A model generated the notes under the pieces. It ran no database searches. It was not told the DNA's origin and saw only the letters and a list, made by a program, of their open reading frames with translations. From Alicyclobacillaceae bacterium (GTDB taxonomy: Bacteria > Bacillota > Bacilli > Kyrpidiales > Kyrpidiaceae), in the NCBI GenBank assembly GCA_029961045.1, contig JASBVN010000018.1, forward strand, positions 1 through 64,000: 64,000 nt of DNA, written 5' to 3'. A program made the translations under genes and the position numbers. Shown here in pieces: positions 7,020-14,789 of the stretch. The stretch's first letter is position 1. Every line of letters starts with the position of its first letter.

Positions 7020-7838
7020 TCATGCCGAAGACCTCCTGTGGAACAAAACAAAAATGCCTTTCTGCGGCTGGAACAGCGTGCGCAACATTTCCCGCAAGGC
7101 CTGCTCGTCCAAATCCCGGTTCAGCGTTCCTTCCACTGCCAAAGAAATTTGTCCGGTTTCCTCGGACACCACCACCGCCACCGCATCGGAGTGCTCGGAT
7201 AACCCCACTGCGGCCCGGTGGCGCGTTCCCAACTGCTTGGCCAGATCTTGGCTGTCGGACAGGGGCAACACACAACCGGCGGCCGCGATTCTCCCTTGCC
7301 GGATGATCACCGCCCCGTCGTGAAGGGGTGTGTTGGGAATAAAAATGTTGACCAATAGTTCGGCGCTCACCCGCGCATCCACCGGAATCCCCGTCTCCGC
7401 GTAATCGCCCAGCCCGGTCTCCCGTTCAAGGGCCACCAGCGCCCCGATGCGGTTTTTCGCCAAAATCTGCACGGCCCGGGTCAATTCGGTGATCCACCGG
7501 TCCGCTTCTCGCTCGCCGGAGGCCGGAAAAGACCATGAAAACAGCCGGCCGCGGCCCAATTGTTCCAAGGCTCGCCGCAACTCCGGCTGGAAAACCACGG
7601 GAATGGCGAACAGCCCGACGGTCAACGCCTTGTCCAGCAACCAGCTCATCGCCCGCAAGTGGAGGTAGCTGCTGAGGCCCGTCGCCACCAGAATCACCAC
7701 GATCCCTTTGAGCAGCTGGACTGCCCGGGTTCCCCGGATCAGGAGGATCATCCGGTATAAGACATAGGTCACCAGCAGAATATCCAACACATCGGTGATG
7801 ATATTAAAATGGCTCCATACACTCCAAAACCGCTCCAT
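7020..7838 (-). CDS. cdaA: diadenylate cyclase CdaA (c-di-AMP synthase, membrane-bound)
   Basis: Condenses two ATP into cyclic di-AMP, which controls potassium/osmolyte transport and wall homeostasis. Three N-terminal membrane helices (residues about 10-95, with LLIRGTRAVQLLKG between) precede the DAC domain carrying the family motifs DGAVII and GTRHRAA. About 272 residues from the ATG chosen here (MERFWSV), equal to B. subtilis CdaA; an ATG 24 nt upstream is also possible and neither has a strong ribosome binding site. It is followed by glmM without cdaR. It is preceded by a terminator after sat, so it needs its own promoter, which I could not pinpoint. Confidence 0.95.
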   Translation of the reverse strand: MERFWSVWSHFNIITDVLDILLVTYVLYRMILLIRGTRAVQLLKGIVVILVATGLSSYLHLRAMSWLLDKALTVGLFAIPVVFQPELRRALEQLGRGRLFSWSFPASGEREADRWITELTRAVQILAKNRIGALVALERETGLGDYAETGIPVDARVSAELLVNIFIPNTPLHDGAVIIRQGRIAAAGCVLPLSDSQDLAKQLGTRHRAAVGLSEHSDAVAVVVSEETGQISLAVEGTLNRDLDEQALREMLRTLFQPQKGIFVLFHRRSSA

Positions 7839-7920
7839 CCCGCACACCCGTCGCAAATTCATCCCTGTTCTAGTATTCGCCTCAAGGGGCCCATTTCCTT
7901 TCGGCCTACAGAATCCCCTC

Positions 7921-7961
7921 AAAAAATACAAAGGGCCTTCCATTTGGAAAAAGGAAGGCCC
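7921..7961 (-). terminator. Rho-independent terminator downstream of sat
   Basis: On the minus strand GGGCCTTCC and GGAAGGCCC pair around a loop and are followed by TTTGTATTTTTT. It separates the sulfate cassette from the cdaA-glmM unit. Confidence 0.88.
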
Positions 7962-7987
7962 CACCGCCAATCAGCCGCCATCCTCAC

Positions 7988-9151
7988 TCATTGAACCTCC
8001 GCCCGCAATCCCTCCGCCAGTACTCGGGCCACCTCGGGACGAGAGAACTCCGGGGGAGGCAAAATCCCTTCCCGCAACATTTCGCGGACCTTGGTGCCGG
8101 ACAGCACCACCCGGTCTTCCGGAGCGTGGGGGCATGTCTTGGAAGAAGCCATTCCCCCGCAACTGCGGCAATAGAAACTATGTTCGAAAAACAACGGCGT
8201 GATGCCCAACTCTTCCGGAGCAAACCGGAGAAAAATTTTCTGGGCGTCGTAGGTGCCGTAGTAATTGCCCACCCCGGCGTGGTCGCGGCCCACGATGAAA
8301 TGGGAACAGCCGAAGTTCTTGCGGACCAGCGCGTGAAACACGGCTTCCCTCGGACCGGCATAGCGCATGGCGGCCGGAAACACTCCGAGCACCACCCGGT
8401 CCTTCGGATAGTAGCGGTCCAACAACACTTCGTAACTCCGAAGGCGCACGTCGGCGGGTATATCGTCGGCCTTGGTCTCCCCGACCAAAGGGTGGAGGAA
8501 CAACCCGTCGACGATTTCCATGGCGCACTTTTGGATGTACTCATGGGCGCGGTGGACCGGGTTGCGGGTCTGGAACCCGACGATGGTCCTCCACCCCAGC
8601 CGGCGAAACACCTCCCGAGCCTCCCGCGGTCTTAGCCAATATTTTTGAAAAATCCCCCGGTCGGATTCCCGCAACAGCCACACAGGGCCACCGACCCGCC
8701 AACGGGGCCGGGAAAAAAGTTTCCTCACCCCCGGATGAGCCTCGTCGGCCGTCCGGTACACCTCTTCCGCTTCGTTTTTCGGATCCACCGCGTAGACGTC
8801 TTCCACTTCGATCCATCCGTACAACACGCCGTCTTCCGCCCCGACCAGCCGCGCCCGCCGTCCGGGTCGCAGGGCACGCGCGGTGTCTTGATCCACCGGC
8901 AACGTGACAGGCAAACTCCACACCACGCCGTCCGCGAGGCGCATTTCGCCGACGACCCGTTCGTAATCCCGCCGGTTCATAAACCCCGTGAGGGGCGAGT
9001 AAGCGCCGACACCGATCATCTCCAAGTCGGAAAGGGCCCACCGGTCGAGGGCAATCTCAGGGCTTTCTTCGAATTCCCATTCCTGACACTTTGCCCCGTC
9101 CACCCGCCGGTCGACGAGAACTCCACCGTGGGGTGCCGTCAAATCGACCAC
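7988..9151 (-). CDS. sat: sulfate adenylyltransferase (ATP sulfurylase)
   Basis: Activates sulfate with ATP to adenosine phosphosulfate (APS), the entry step of sulfate assimilation. The product of about 387 residues is the single-subunit bacterial/archaeal type: nucleotide-binding [27 protein letters not shown], and a C-terminal metal-type patch [16 protein letters not shown]. The ORF track begins at TTG 9157, only 2 nt from GGAGG; the in-frame GTG at 9151 has 8-nt spacing and gives (M)VDLTAPHGG, so I prefer it. It is last in the cysH-permease-sat operon; no APS kinase (cysC) is nearby. Confidence 0.95.
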   Translation of the reverse strand: MVDLTAPHGGVLVDRRVDGAKCQEWEFEESPEIALDRWALSDLEMIGVGAYSPLTGFMNRRDYERVVGEMRLADGVVWSLPVTLPVDQDTARALRPGRRARLVGAEDGVLYGWIEVEDVYAVDPKNEAEEVYRTADEAHPGVRKLFSRPRWRVGGPVWLLRESDRGIFQKYWLRPREAREVFRRLGWRTIVGFQTRNPVHRAHEYIQKCAMEIVDGLFLHPLVGETKADDIPADVRLRSYEVLLDRYYPKDRVVLGVFPAAMRYAGPREAVFHALVRKNFGCSHFIVGRDHAGVGNYYGTYDAQKIFLRFAPEELGITPLFFEHSFYCRSCGGMASSKTCPHAPEDRVVLSGTKVREMLREGILPPPEFSRPEVARVLAEGLRAEVQ

Positions 9152-9163
9152 TTGCAACGCCTC

Positions 9164-9922
9164 CTACAACAACTTCACTCCGGACACCACCAGCATGACG
9201 GCCAGGCTGATGCGCACAGCGCCGTCGGGAATCCGGGCGCTCAAACAACTGCCGAGCAGGATGCCGGGAACAGATCCCAACAGCAGGCGGCCCGCCAATC
9301 CGAGATCCACCGTTCCTAGAGCCAGGTGGGCAAGTCCCGCCGCACCCGTCACCAAGAACGCCTGTGTAATGTCGGTCCCGACCAGTTTGACCGCCGCCAC
9401 GGGATAAACGAGGGTGAGAACCGCCATGAAAAGAGAACCGCTGCCTACCGACGTCAATCCCACGATGAATCCCCCGGCGACCCCCAGCACGATCAACTTC
9501 CAGGGAGCCGGGCGAAGCGCGGCGTCGTCTCCTTGCGGCGCCCGCCGGCGAATGCGCACCAGCATGGTCAGGCTCACCAGCAAATACGTCACGCCGAGGA
9601 CGTGCCGCAGCACCTCGTCCACTTGGGCCCCCATCCACCGGTGGATTTCGTGAACCCCGAGCGCGCCCAACACCGCTCCGGGGACACTGCCCGCGGACAG
9701 CCACTTGACCACCACCAGATCCACCGTCCGCTGTCTCCAGTGCTGCCACGCCCCCACCATTTTCGTCACCGACGCGTAAACGAGATCCGTTCCGATGGCC
9801 ACCGAGGGAGCGACGCCGAATATAAAGATCATCATGGGCGTCATGATGAAGCCCCCGCCCATTCCGGTCAAACCGATCAACAGGCCGACCACGAATCCTC
9901 CCAATGAGACTTCCCAACCCAT
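9164..9922 (-). CDS. TauE/SafE-family sulfur-compound permease
   Basis: A polytopic membrane protein of about 252 residues with the family signature GLTGMGGGFIMTPMM near the N-terminus and a second copy of the fold later (GLTSVGSGSLFMAVL). Members move sulfite, sulfate or organosulfonates across the cytoplasmic membrane. Between cysH and sat it is most likely a sulfate importer or sulfite valve, an inference from position. The ATG at 9922 with AGAGGTGG just upstream gives MGWEVSLGGF, preferred over the longer ORF-track start. Its stop codon lies almost in the sat ribosome binding site, suggesting coupled translation. Confidence 0.88.
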   Translation of the reverse strand: MGWEVSLGGFVVGLLIGLTGMGGGFIMTPMMIFIFGVAPSVAIGTDLVYASVTKMVGAWQHWRQRTVDLVVVKWLSAGSVPGAVLGALGVHEIHRWMGAQVDEVLRHVLGVTYLLVSLTMLVRIRRRAPQGDDAALRPAPWKLIVLGVAGGFIVGLTSVGSGSLFMAVLTLVYPVAAVKLVGTDITQAFLVTGAAGLAHLALGTVDLGLAGRLLLGSVPGILLGSCLSARIPDGAVRISLAVMLVVSGVKLL

Positions 9923-9994
9923 GTCGTCCACCTCTGTTTCCCGGCCGCCGGCCTCCGCCCGGCACCCCACAGCAAATCCCGCGGATCTCCTCCG

Positions 9995-10717
9995 TTATTG
10001 GTGGAGTCCGCACTCCGTTTTATTGAATCCGGACCAGCGCCCCGCCCGCGGGTCCTCGCCCGGCTGCACCGGCCGGGTGCAAGGGGCGCACCCGATGCTG
10101 GGATAGCCCCGGTCGTGCAACACGTTGTAAGGAATCTGGTGCCGGTGAATGTACGCCCACACTTGACGGTGGGTCCAGTGGGCCAGGGGGTTGAATTTGA
10201 TCAACCCGAACTTCCGGTCCACTTCGACCACCTGGGCGTTGGCCCGGGTGGGGGCCTGTTCCCGGCGAATCCCCGTGATCCACGCATCTAGGCCCGCCAA
10301 AACGCGTTTCAACGGTTCCACCTTGCGCAAATTGCAGCAGGCATTCGGGTCCCGGCTCCACAGGGCCTCCCCGAACCGGCGGGCCTGTTCTTCCACCGTC
10401 AATTCCGGCCGCACCTGTAAGAGGGCGGGTTGGTACCGCCGGACGATCCGGTCCCGGACCTCGTAGGTCTCCGGAAACAACAGGCCGGTATCCAGGTAAA
10501 AGATCCGGGCATCCGGCCGCGCCCGGTGAACCATGTCCACCAGCGCCACATCCTCGGCGCCGAAGCTGCAAGCCAGGGCAATGCGGGGGTGAAAGCGTTC
10601 CAGCGCCCAAGCGACGACATCCCAAGGGTCTTTGCCGGTCAGCTCCTCGTTCCACCGCGCCACTTCCCGTTCGTCGATCGACCGATCGACCCTCGGCTCA
10701 GCGATTTCCCACGTCAC
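9995..10717 (-). CDS. cysH: APS/PAPS reductase (assimilatory, iron-sulfur type)
   Basis: Reduces activated sulfate to sulfite using thioredoxin. The 240-residue product has the PAPS-reductase PP-loop region (ALACSFGAEDVALVDM). It also has both cysteine pairs that hold a [4Fe-4S] cluster (ACCNLRK and GCAPCTRPV) and the catalytic tail KTECGLH. The cluster cysteines mark the APS-reducing type, which agrees with the lack of a cysC kinase in this operon. GTG start at 10717 with GGAGG 9 nt upstream. First gene of the cysH-permease-sat operon, behind a well-formed promoter. Confidence 0.95.
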   Translation of the reverse strand: MTWEIAEPRVDRSIDEREVARWNEELTGKDPWDVVAWALERFHPRIALACSFGAEDVALVDMVHRARPDARIFYLDTGLLFPETYEVRDRIVRRYQPALLQVRPELTVEEQARRFGEALWSRDPNACCNLRKVEPLKRVLAGLDAWITGIRREQAPTRANAQVVEVDRKFGLIKFNPLAHWTHRQVWAYIHRHQIPYNVLHDRGYPSIGCAPCTRPVQPGEDPRAGRWSGFNKTECGLHQ

Positions 10718-10825
10718 CCATTCGCACCTCCGTCTCTCCTCGTCGGGCGATCGAGGTCTCCTCTACCATACGGGTGGACGCCCAGAGGGGTGAATGCGAT
10801 TTTCTGATTCACAAGATCACAAGAT

Positions 10826-10854
10826 ACTATATCCCAGTTATCCAAGTTAGTCAA
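10826..10854 (-). promoter_or_regulatory. SigA-type promoter of the cysH operon
   Basis: TTGACT (10849-10854), a 17-nt spacer and TATAGT (10826-10831) on the minus strand, about 110 nt upstream of cysH. The spacer carries a short direct repeat (CTTGGATA / CTGGGATA) that could be an operator for a sulfur regulator; none can be named. Confidence 0.75.
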
Positions 10855-10863
10855 TATGAATAA

Positions 10864-10892
10864 TAAAAACACCCGACTATGCCATCCGGGTG
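10864..10892 (-). terminator. Rho-independent terminator downstream of arginase
   Basis: CACCCG, an 11-nt loop, and CGGGTG are followed on the minus strand by TTTTTATTATT. It ends the arginase transcript just before the cysH promoter. Confidence 0.88.
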
Positions 10893-10910
10893 CTCCAACG
10901 AACAGACGAA

Positions 10911-10937
10911 GGCCGGCGGCTGCGTGTGCCGCCGGCC
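10911..10937 (-). other. strong GC hairpin downstream of arginase
   Basis: GGCCGGCGGC and GCCGCCGGCC pair perfectly around a 7-nt loop, between the arginase stop and the terminator at 10864-10892. It has no T-tract, so it may stabilise the mRNA 3' end or assist termination. Confidence 0.6.
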
Positions 10938-10972
10938 CAACCTTTTTGGAAAGCCCCCTTCCTGCCTCCCTA

Positions 10973-11875
10973 CTACGGCAGGATTTTCTTTCCGAGCGCC
11001 GAGCAGAGAAGATCCACCGCCATCTCCGCCGTCCGGTTCGCAATGTCCAGAATCGGATTGACTTCCACCACATCGACGGAACACAGGGCCCCCGATTCCG
11101 CCAGGATTTCCATAGCCAGGTGTCCTTCCCGGTACGTCATCCCTCCGTGAACCGGCGTGCCCACCCCCGGCGCGGCCACCGGATCCAGGGCGTCCAAATC
11201 CAGGCTGAGATGGATGCCCTTCGTTCCCCCGGAGGCGAGCTGGACCGCCTCTTCCATGACCGCCCCGATCCCGAGCCGGTCGATTTCGTGCATGGTGAAG
11301 ACCCGGATTCCAATTTGCCGGATCAGCCTCGCTTCCCCTTCGTCGATGGAACGGACACCGACGAGGACGGCTTTCTCCGGGCGAACTTTGGGACTAAATC
11401 CCCCGACTCCGGTGAGCCCCGGATGCCCGTATCCCAGCGTCGCAGCCAGCGGCATGCCGTGAATGTTTCCCGAAGGGGTGGTCTCCGCCGTATTCATGTC
11501 TCCGTGGGCGTCGAACCAAATCAACCCGAGGTCCCCTTTGACCGAAGCGACGCCGGCCACCGAGCCGATGGCCAGGCTGTGATCTCCCCCGAGGATCACC
11601 GGCAGGTCGCCTTCCTCCACCGCTTGGCGCACGCGGGCGGCCAACTCTTCGCACACCCGGCGAATTTCGGGGAGGTATTTCAGCTTCGGGTCCTCGACGG
11701 CCCGGGCTTCCGCCTCCGGAACGGGCACGTTGCCGCGATCCCGGACCTCCAGCCCCATCCGCCGGAGCCGCTCTTGCAGTCCGGCGTACCGGATGGCGCT
11801 CGGCCCCATATCGACTCCCCGCCGGCTCTGTCCCAGATCCAGAGGCACGCCGATGACGCTCAGCCGTTTGGCCAT
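10973..11875 (-). CDS. rocF: arginase
   Basis: Hydrolyses arginine to ornithine and urea with a binuclear manganese centre. The product of about 300 residues shows the metal motifs GGDHS, DAHGD and LDLDALDP, the C-terminal VDVVEVNP, and the Bacillus-type N-terminus (GVPLDLGQSRRGVDMGPSAIR). The ATG start follows GGAGGGG at about 5 nt; the ORF-track extension upstream is not needed. In many Bacilli arginase lies near this region before sigW-rsiW-cdaA; here the cysH operon follows instead. The SpoIIM-like gene ends 13 nt upstream, so the two may be co-transcribed. Confidence 0.95.
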   Translation of the reverse strand: MAKRLSVIGVPLDLGQSRRGVDMGPSAIRYAGLQERLRRMGLEVRDRGNVPVPEAEARAVEDPKLKYLPEIRRVCEELAARVRQAVEEGDLPVILGGDHSLAIGSVAGVASVKGDLGLIWFDAHGDMNTAETTPSGNIHGMPLAATLGYGHPGLTGVGGFSPKVRPEKAVLVGVRSIDEGEARLIRQIGIRVFTMHEIDRLGIGAVMEEAVQLASGGTKGIHLSLDLDALDPVAAPGVGTPVHGGMTYREGHLAMEILAESGALCSVDVVEVNPILDIANRTAEMAVDLLCSALGKKILP

Positions 11876-11888
11876 GGCACCCCTCCTT

Positions 11889-12485
11889 TTATTGCGGGTG
11901 GAACACAAAGCGCGACAACAGGTAGGGGGTCACCGTCCCCTCGATAAGGGCCGCGACCGCCAGAAGAACCACCGACACTCCCGCGGCCCGGGCGGCTTCC
12001 CCGAAAACCCGGCGAAACGCTTCACCCCGAGTTTGCCCGGGTTGGGGCCGCCACCATCCCCATCCCAATTTCACCCCGAAAGCGGCCGCCAGCAGAAAGG
12101 CGGGAATCTCAAAGATGCCGTGGGGAAGGATGCCGAACACCAGCAACGATCCCAGGGGTACCCCTTGTTCGGCGAGGGCGGCCAGCACAAATCCGATGAG
12201 GGCCCCGTTGCCGAACACCCCTAAAATGGCGGGGATGCCCGCGATAATTCCCGTCGCGAGGATCATCAACACGGCTTTGACGTTGTTCCAGAAAATCACG
12301 GCGATCGTATAGACGGGACTGCCCCGCGTCCACGCCTGTTTTGCCAGCTCCTGAAGTTGGCTTAACTGGGAAGCCAATACCGCTTTGAGGGGTTCCGCTT
12401 CTGCAAACCCCGCGGCAATTCCAACCACGAAGACGATCAGCACCAACCACAGATAGCGCCGGTTGTTCCAAATCCAACCGCCCAT
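11889..12485 (-). CDS. SpoIIM/DUF95-family membrane protein
   Basis: The 198-residue product has four to five membrane helices and the conserved block LVFGILPHGIFEIPAFLLAA, typical of the stage II sporulation protein M superfamily. SpoIIM works with SpoIID and SpoIIP in engulfment in the mother cell; other family members outside the spoIIM locus are of unknown role. This locus is not the usual spoIIM site (near fur/xerD), so I assign family only. ATG start with GGAGGTGA upstream. It is divergent from pdaB. Confidence 0.82.
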   Translation of the reverse strand: MGGWIWNNRRYLWLVLIVFVVGIAAGFAEAEPLKAVLASQLSQLQELAKQAWTRGSPVYTIAVIFWNNVKAVLMILATGIIAGIPAILGVFGNGALIGFVLAALAEQGVPLGSLLVFGILPHGIFEIPAFLLAAAFGVKLGWGWWRPQPGQTRGEAFRRVFGEAARAAGVSVVLLAVAALIEGTVTPYLLSRFVFHPQ

Positions 12486-12592
12486 TCGGTCACCTCCGCG
12501 AATGTCTCACCCTTCTCGAAACCATGCTATACCTTGTGGACAGAGCATATCCATAGGTACAAGAACCTAGCCGGGTCGAAAGGAGGCCGAAC

Positions 12593-13345
12593 ATGTTCGT
12601 CGTCTGGCGGGCGCGCACGCTCAAACAGCTCGCCGTCGCCGCCGCGGCCGTGGCCATGTTCATGGCCGTCTTTTACGCGCAGAGCGGCGCGGTCTGGACC
12701 CTCGCGGGCCAATCGGGACCCTCGGCCATTTACAAAGTCGACACCGATCGCAAAGTGGTGGCGCTGACCTTCGACATCAGTTGGGGGGATCGCACCGCAC
12801 CAAAGGTGCTCGACGTGCTGGAGAAAAAAGGGGTTCACAAGGCCACCTTCTTTTTGTCCGGGCCTTGGACGGCCCAGAAACCGGAGATCGCAAAACGCAT
12901 CAAGGACATGGGTTTCGAGATCGGCAGTCACGGCCATAAACACGAGAATTTCAGCGAACACAGCAACGACTGGATCCGGGATCAAGTTTCAAAAGCTGAA
13001 CAGGCCATTGAAGAAGTAACCGGGGTGAAAACCCGGCTCATCCGGACCCCCAACGGGGACTTTGACAAACGGGTTCTCCGCACTCTTCATGATATGGGAT
13101 ATACCGTGATCCAGTGGCACACGGACTCCCTGGATTGGAAAAATCCGGGGGTAGAAACCATCGTCCAGCGGGTGTTGAGCCGGGCCGTCCCCGGAGACAT
13201 CATCCTGTTGCACGCCAGCGACACTTGCAAACAGACGGACCAGGCCCTTCCGGCGATCATCGACGGCCTGCGACAAAAGGGGTTCGAGTTCGTCACGGTT
13301 TCGGAACTCTTGCAGGACGCCGCTCCCAAGAGCAAAACGGAATGA
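12593..13345 (+). CDS. pdaB: polysaccharide deacetylase family sporulation protein PdaB
   Basis: A 250-residue protein with an N-terminal membrane anchor (residues about 10-28) and a NodB-homology deacetylase domain. Visible motifs are TFDISWGD (metal Asp), HGHKHENF (metal His pair), RTPNGDF, DSLDW and LHASD. PdaB (YbaN) is needed to keep spores intact late in sporulation, through action on cortex peptidoglycan. Start ATG with AAAGGAGG 7 nt before. Gene order pdaB, kbaA, gerD, salA matches B. subtilis. Upstream CATATCCAT could be a sporulation-sigma -10 element, but a matching -35 is not convincing. Confidence 0.93.
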   Translation: MFVVWRARTLKQLAVAAAAVAMFMAVFYAQSGAVWTLAGQSGPSAIYKVDTDRKVVALTFDISWGDRTAPKVLDVLEKKGVHKATFFLSGPWTAQKPEIAKRIKDMGFEIGSHGHKHENFSEHSNDWIRDQVSKAEQAIEEVTGVKTRLIRTPNGDFDKRVLRTLHDMGYTVIQWHTDSLDWKNPGVETIVQRVLSRAVPGDIILLHASDTCKQTDQALPAIIDGLRQKGFEFVTVSELLQDAAPKSKTE

Positions 13346-13346
13346 A

Positions 13347-13937
13347 CTAAGGCCCTTCGCCGGCCGGATGGCGCGCTCCCCCGGCGGGGGGTCTTTTTTC
13401 TGCCGGGACAAGCCGGCGGAGGATCAGGAGGAGGTACGTGTTGCAGCTCAGAAGGATCAACCCCAGTTGCAGGGACGGTACCCCCACCCCCGCCCGAAGG
13501 GCGGGAAACCATTCGATGACGGTGAACACGAACATGAAAAACAAGGCGGGAATAAACGCCCGAATCCCCGACAACCAGGCGCGCAGAACGGCCGCAGCCA
13601 CCGCCCACCCCAAGGGCAACAGCACAAACCGCACATACGGCCACCAACCGCCTGCCCCCTGCGCCACCACATACCGGACGTACACCAAGTCCGCGGCCAC
13701 GACGGCGACGATCAGCAACTGCACGGCGTTCCAAAACGCGGGGGGCAAAAAGCCCCTCACGAGGAAGTTGAGGGTGAGATAGGCCCACAGTCCCATCAAA
13801 CTGGTCGCACTCGCAAAACCTCCCGCAATGGCGCCGTGCAGCAGGTCGATTCCCGTCCAGAGGGCGGCGGCCCCACCCGCCCCGACGCCGAGCACGACGG
13901 TGGTTCCGATGAGAAAGAGAAGTTTTTGCAGGTTCAC
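13347..13937 (-). CDS. kbaA: KinB-signalling pathway activation protein
   Basis: A 196-residue integral membrane protein with about six hydrophobic segments and a short basic C-terminal tail (LVPAEKRPP). In B. subtilis KbaA promotes the KinB branch of the phosphorelay and so entry into sporulation. The identification rests on overall pattern (TSLMGLWAYLTLNF, GIRAFIPALFFMFVFTVIEWFPAL) and on its place between pdaB and gerD. Start is GTG with GGGAGG 6 nt upstream. kinB itself is not in the window. Confidence 0.88.
   Translation of the reverse strand: MNLQKLLFLIGTTVVLGVGAGGAAALWTGIDLLHGAIAGGFASATSLMGLWAYLTLNFLVRGFLPPAFWNAVQLLIVAVVAADLVYVRYVVAQGAGGWWPYVRFVLLPLGWAVAAAVLRAWLSGIRAFIPALFFMFVFTVIEWFPALRAGVGVPSLQLGLILLSCNTYLLLILRRLVPAEKRPPAGGARHPAGEGP
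13376..13399 (+). terminator. Rho-independent terminator of pdaB
   Basis: TCCCCC and GGGGGG pair, followed by TCTTTTTT on the plus strand. It lies inside the 3' coding end of kbaA because the two genes converge with only one base between their stops. Confidence 0.75.
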
Positions 13938-13965
13938 GCAGGTCCTCCCTTCCAGGCGGCCCCCC

Positions 13966-13994
13966 GCATAACGCCGACCCGCCCGCCCATATTA
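13966..13994 (+). promoter_or_regulatory. SigG-type promoter of gerD
   Basis: GCATA (13966-13970), a 17-nt spacer and CATATTA (13988-13994) match the forespore SigG consensus, about 30 nt upstream of gerD. gerD is a SigG-regulated gene in B. subtilis, which supports the call. Confidence 0.7.
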
Positions 13995-14024
13995 ACAAGG
14001 TAGAACGGAGCGAGGTGAAGGCCC

Positions 14025-14705
14025 GTGAAAAGGCTGCCGAAGATCATCCTCTCCGCGGCGTGCGGCGCGGCGATTCTGGCCGGATGCGCCCGGTCTTCGG
14101 GGGATCAACCCCGGGACCGGACGCCTCAATACCAGGAGACAAAGACCATGGTCATCGACATTCTGCACTCTAAAGAAGGGATGGACGCCCTGCGCGGAGT
14201 GATGCAAAGCCCCGAAATCCGCAGGGCCATGGTCCTCACCGACTCCGATATGCAAAAGGTCTTGCAGAAGGCCCTGACCGAAGGCGAAAATCGGAACCTT
14301 TTACAGCAACAACTTCAACAACCGCAGTTTGCCAAGGCTCTTGCCGACGCCACAAAGGAGCAAAACCGCCGCCTCCTGAAGGAACTCATGAAAGATCCCG
14401 AGTACCAACAAATGATGCTCGATCTGTTGAAAACCCCCGATTTTCAAAAACAAGTCCTATCCCTCATGAACAGCCCGCCCTACCGGCAACAGACCATGAA
14501 GATCATGCAGGAGGCCCTCCAAAACCCCGACTTTAAACTGCTCTTCATGGACAGTCTAAAGCGGGCGGTTCAAGAACTTGGACCTCAAGCCCCAGGAGGG
14601 CGACAAGAATCGCCCCAACAAGGCCAAGAGGGACAGCAGGATCGGCAACAAAAGGAAGGTCGCAACCAGCAGGGGGATCAACAGGATTCGGAGCGGCAAG
14701 AATAA
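14025..14705 (+). CDS. gerD: spore germination lipoprotein GerD
   Basis: A 226-residue lipoprotein: signal peptide with lipobox LAGC (Cys about residue 21), a helical core with repeated pattern (QQMMLDLLKTPDFQKQVLSLM), and a Gln-rich tail (PQQGQEGQQDRQQKEG). GerD scaffolds nutrient receptors into the germinosome in the spore inner membrane. GTG start with AGGTGA upstream and a SigG-like promoter. It is divergent from kbaA and convergent with the mrp/salA gene, as in B. subtilis. Confidence 0.93.
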   Translation: MKRLPKIILSAACGAAILAGCARSSGDQPRDRTPQYQETKTMVIDILHSKEGMDALRGVMQSPEIRRAMVLTDSDMQKVLQKALTEGENRNLLQQQLQQPQFAKALADATKEQNRRLLKELMKDPEYQQMMLDLLKTPDFQKQVLSLMNSPPYRQQTMKIMQEALQNPDFKLLFMDSLKRAVQELGPQAPGGRQESPQQGQEGQQDRQQKEGRNQQGDQQDSERQE

Positions 14706-14721
14706 AGGGGAGCCGGCACCC

Positions 14722-14758
14722 GCGGAACACGGGGGCGGATGCTCTCCCCCGTTTCCGC
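14722..14758. terminator. bidirectional hairpin terminator between gerD and salA
   Basis: GCGGAA-ACGGGGG and CCCCCGT-TTCCGC pair in two stacked stems with a 10-nt loop. Only a short T run follows, so efficiency is uncertain, but it lies between two convergent stops. Confidence 0.6.
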
Positions 14759-14789
14759 AGGATGCCCGCACGCGAGAGAGCCCCCGGCT

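Noticed and set aside
6910-7023. 37-aa basic ORF with good ribosome binding site overlapping the cdaA stop
   Set aside because: The start signals look real but the peptide is Arg-rich and resembles nothing; more likely the stranded start of a deleted cdaR than a gene of its own.
12534-12560. Possible SigE/SigG promoter before pdaB
   Set aside because: CATATCCAT fits a sporulation -10, but no -35 element stands at the right distance, so it is not listed as a feature.
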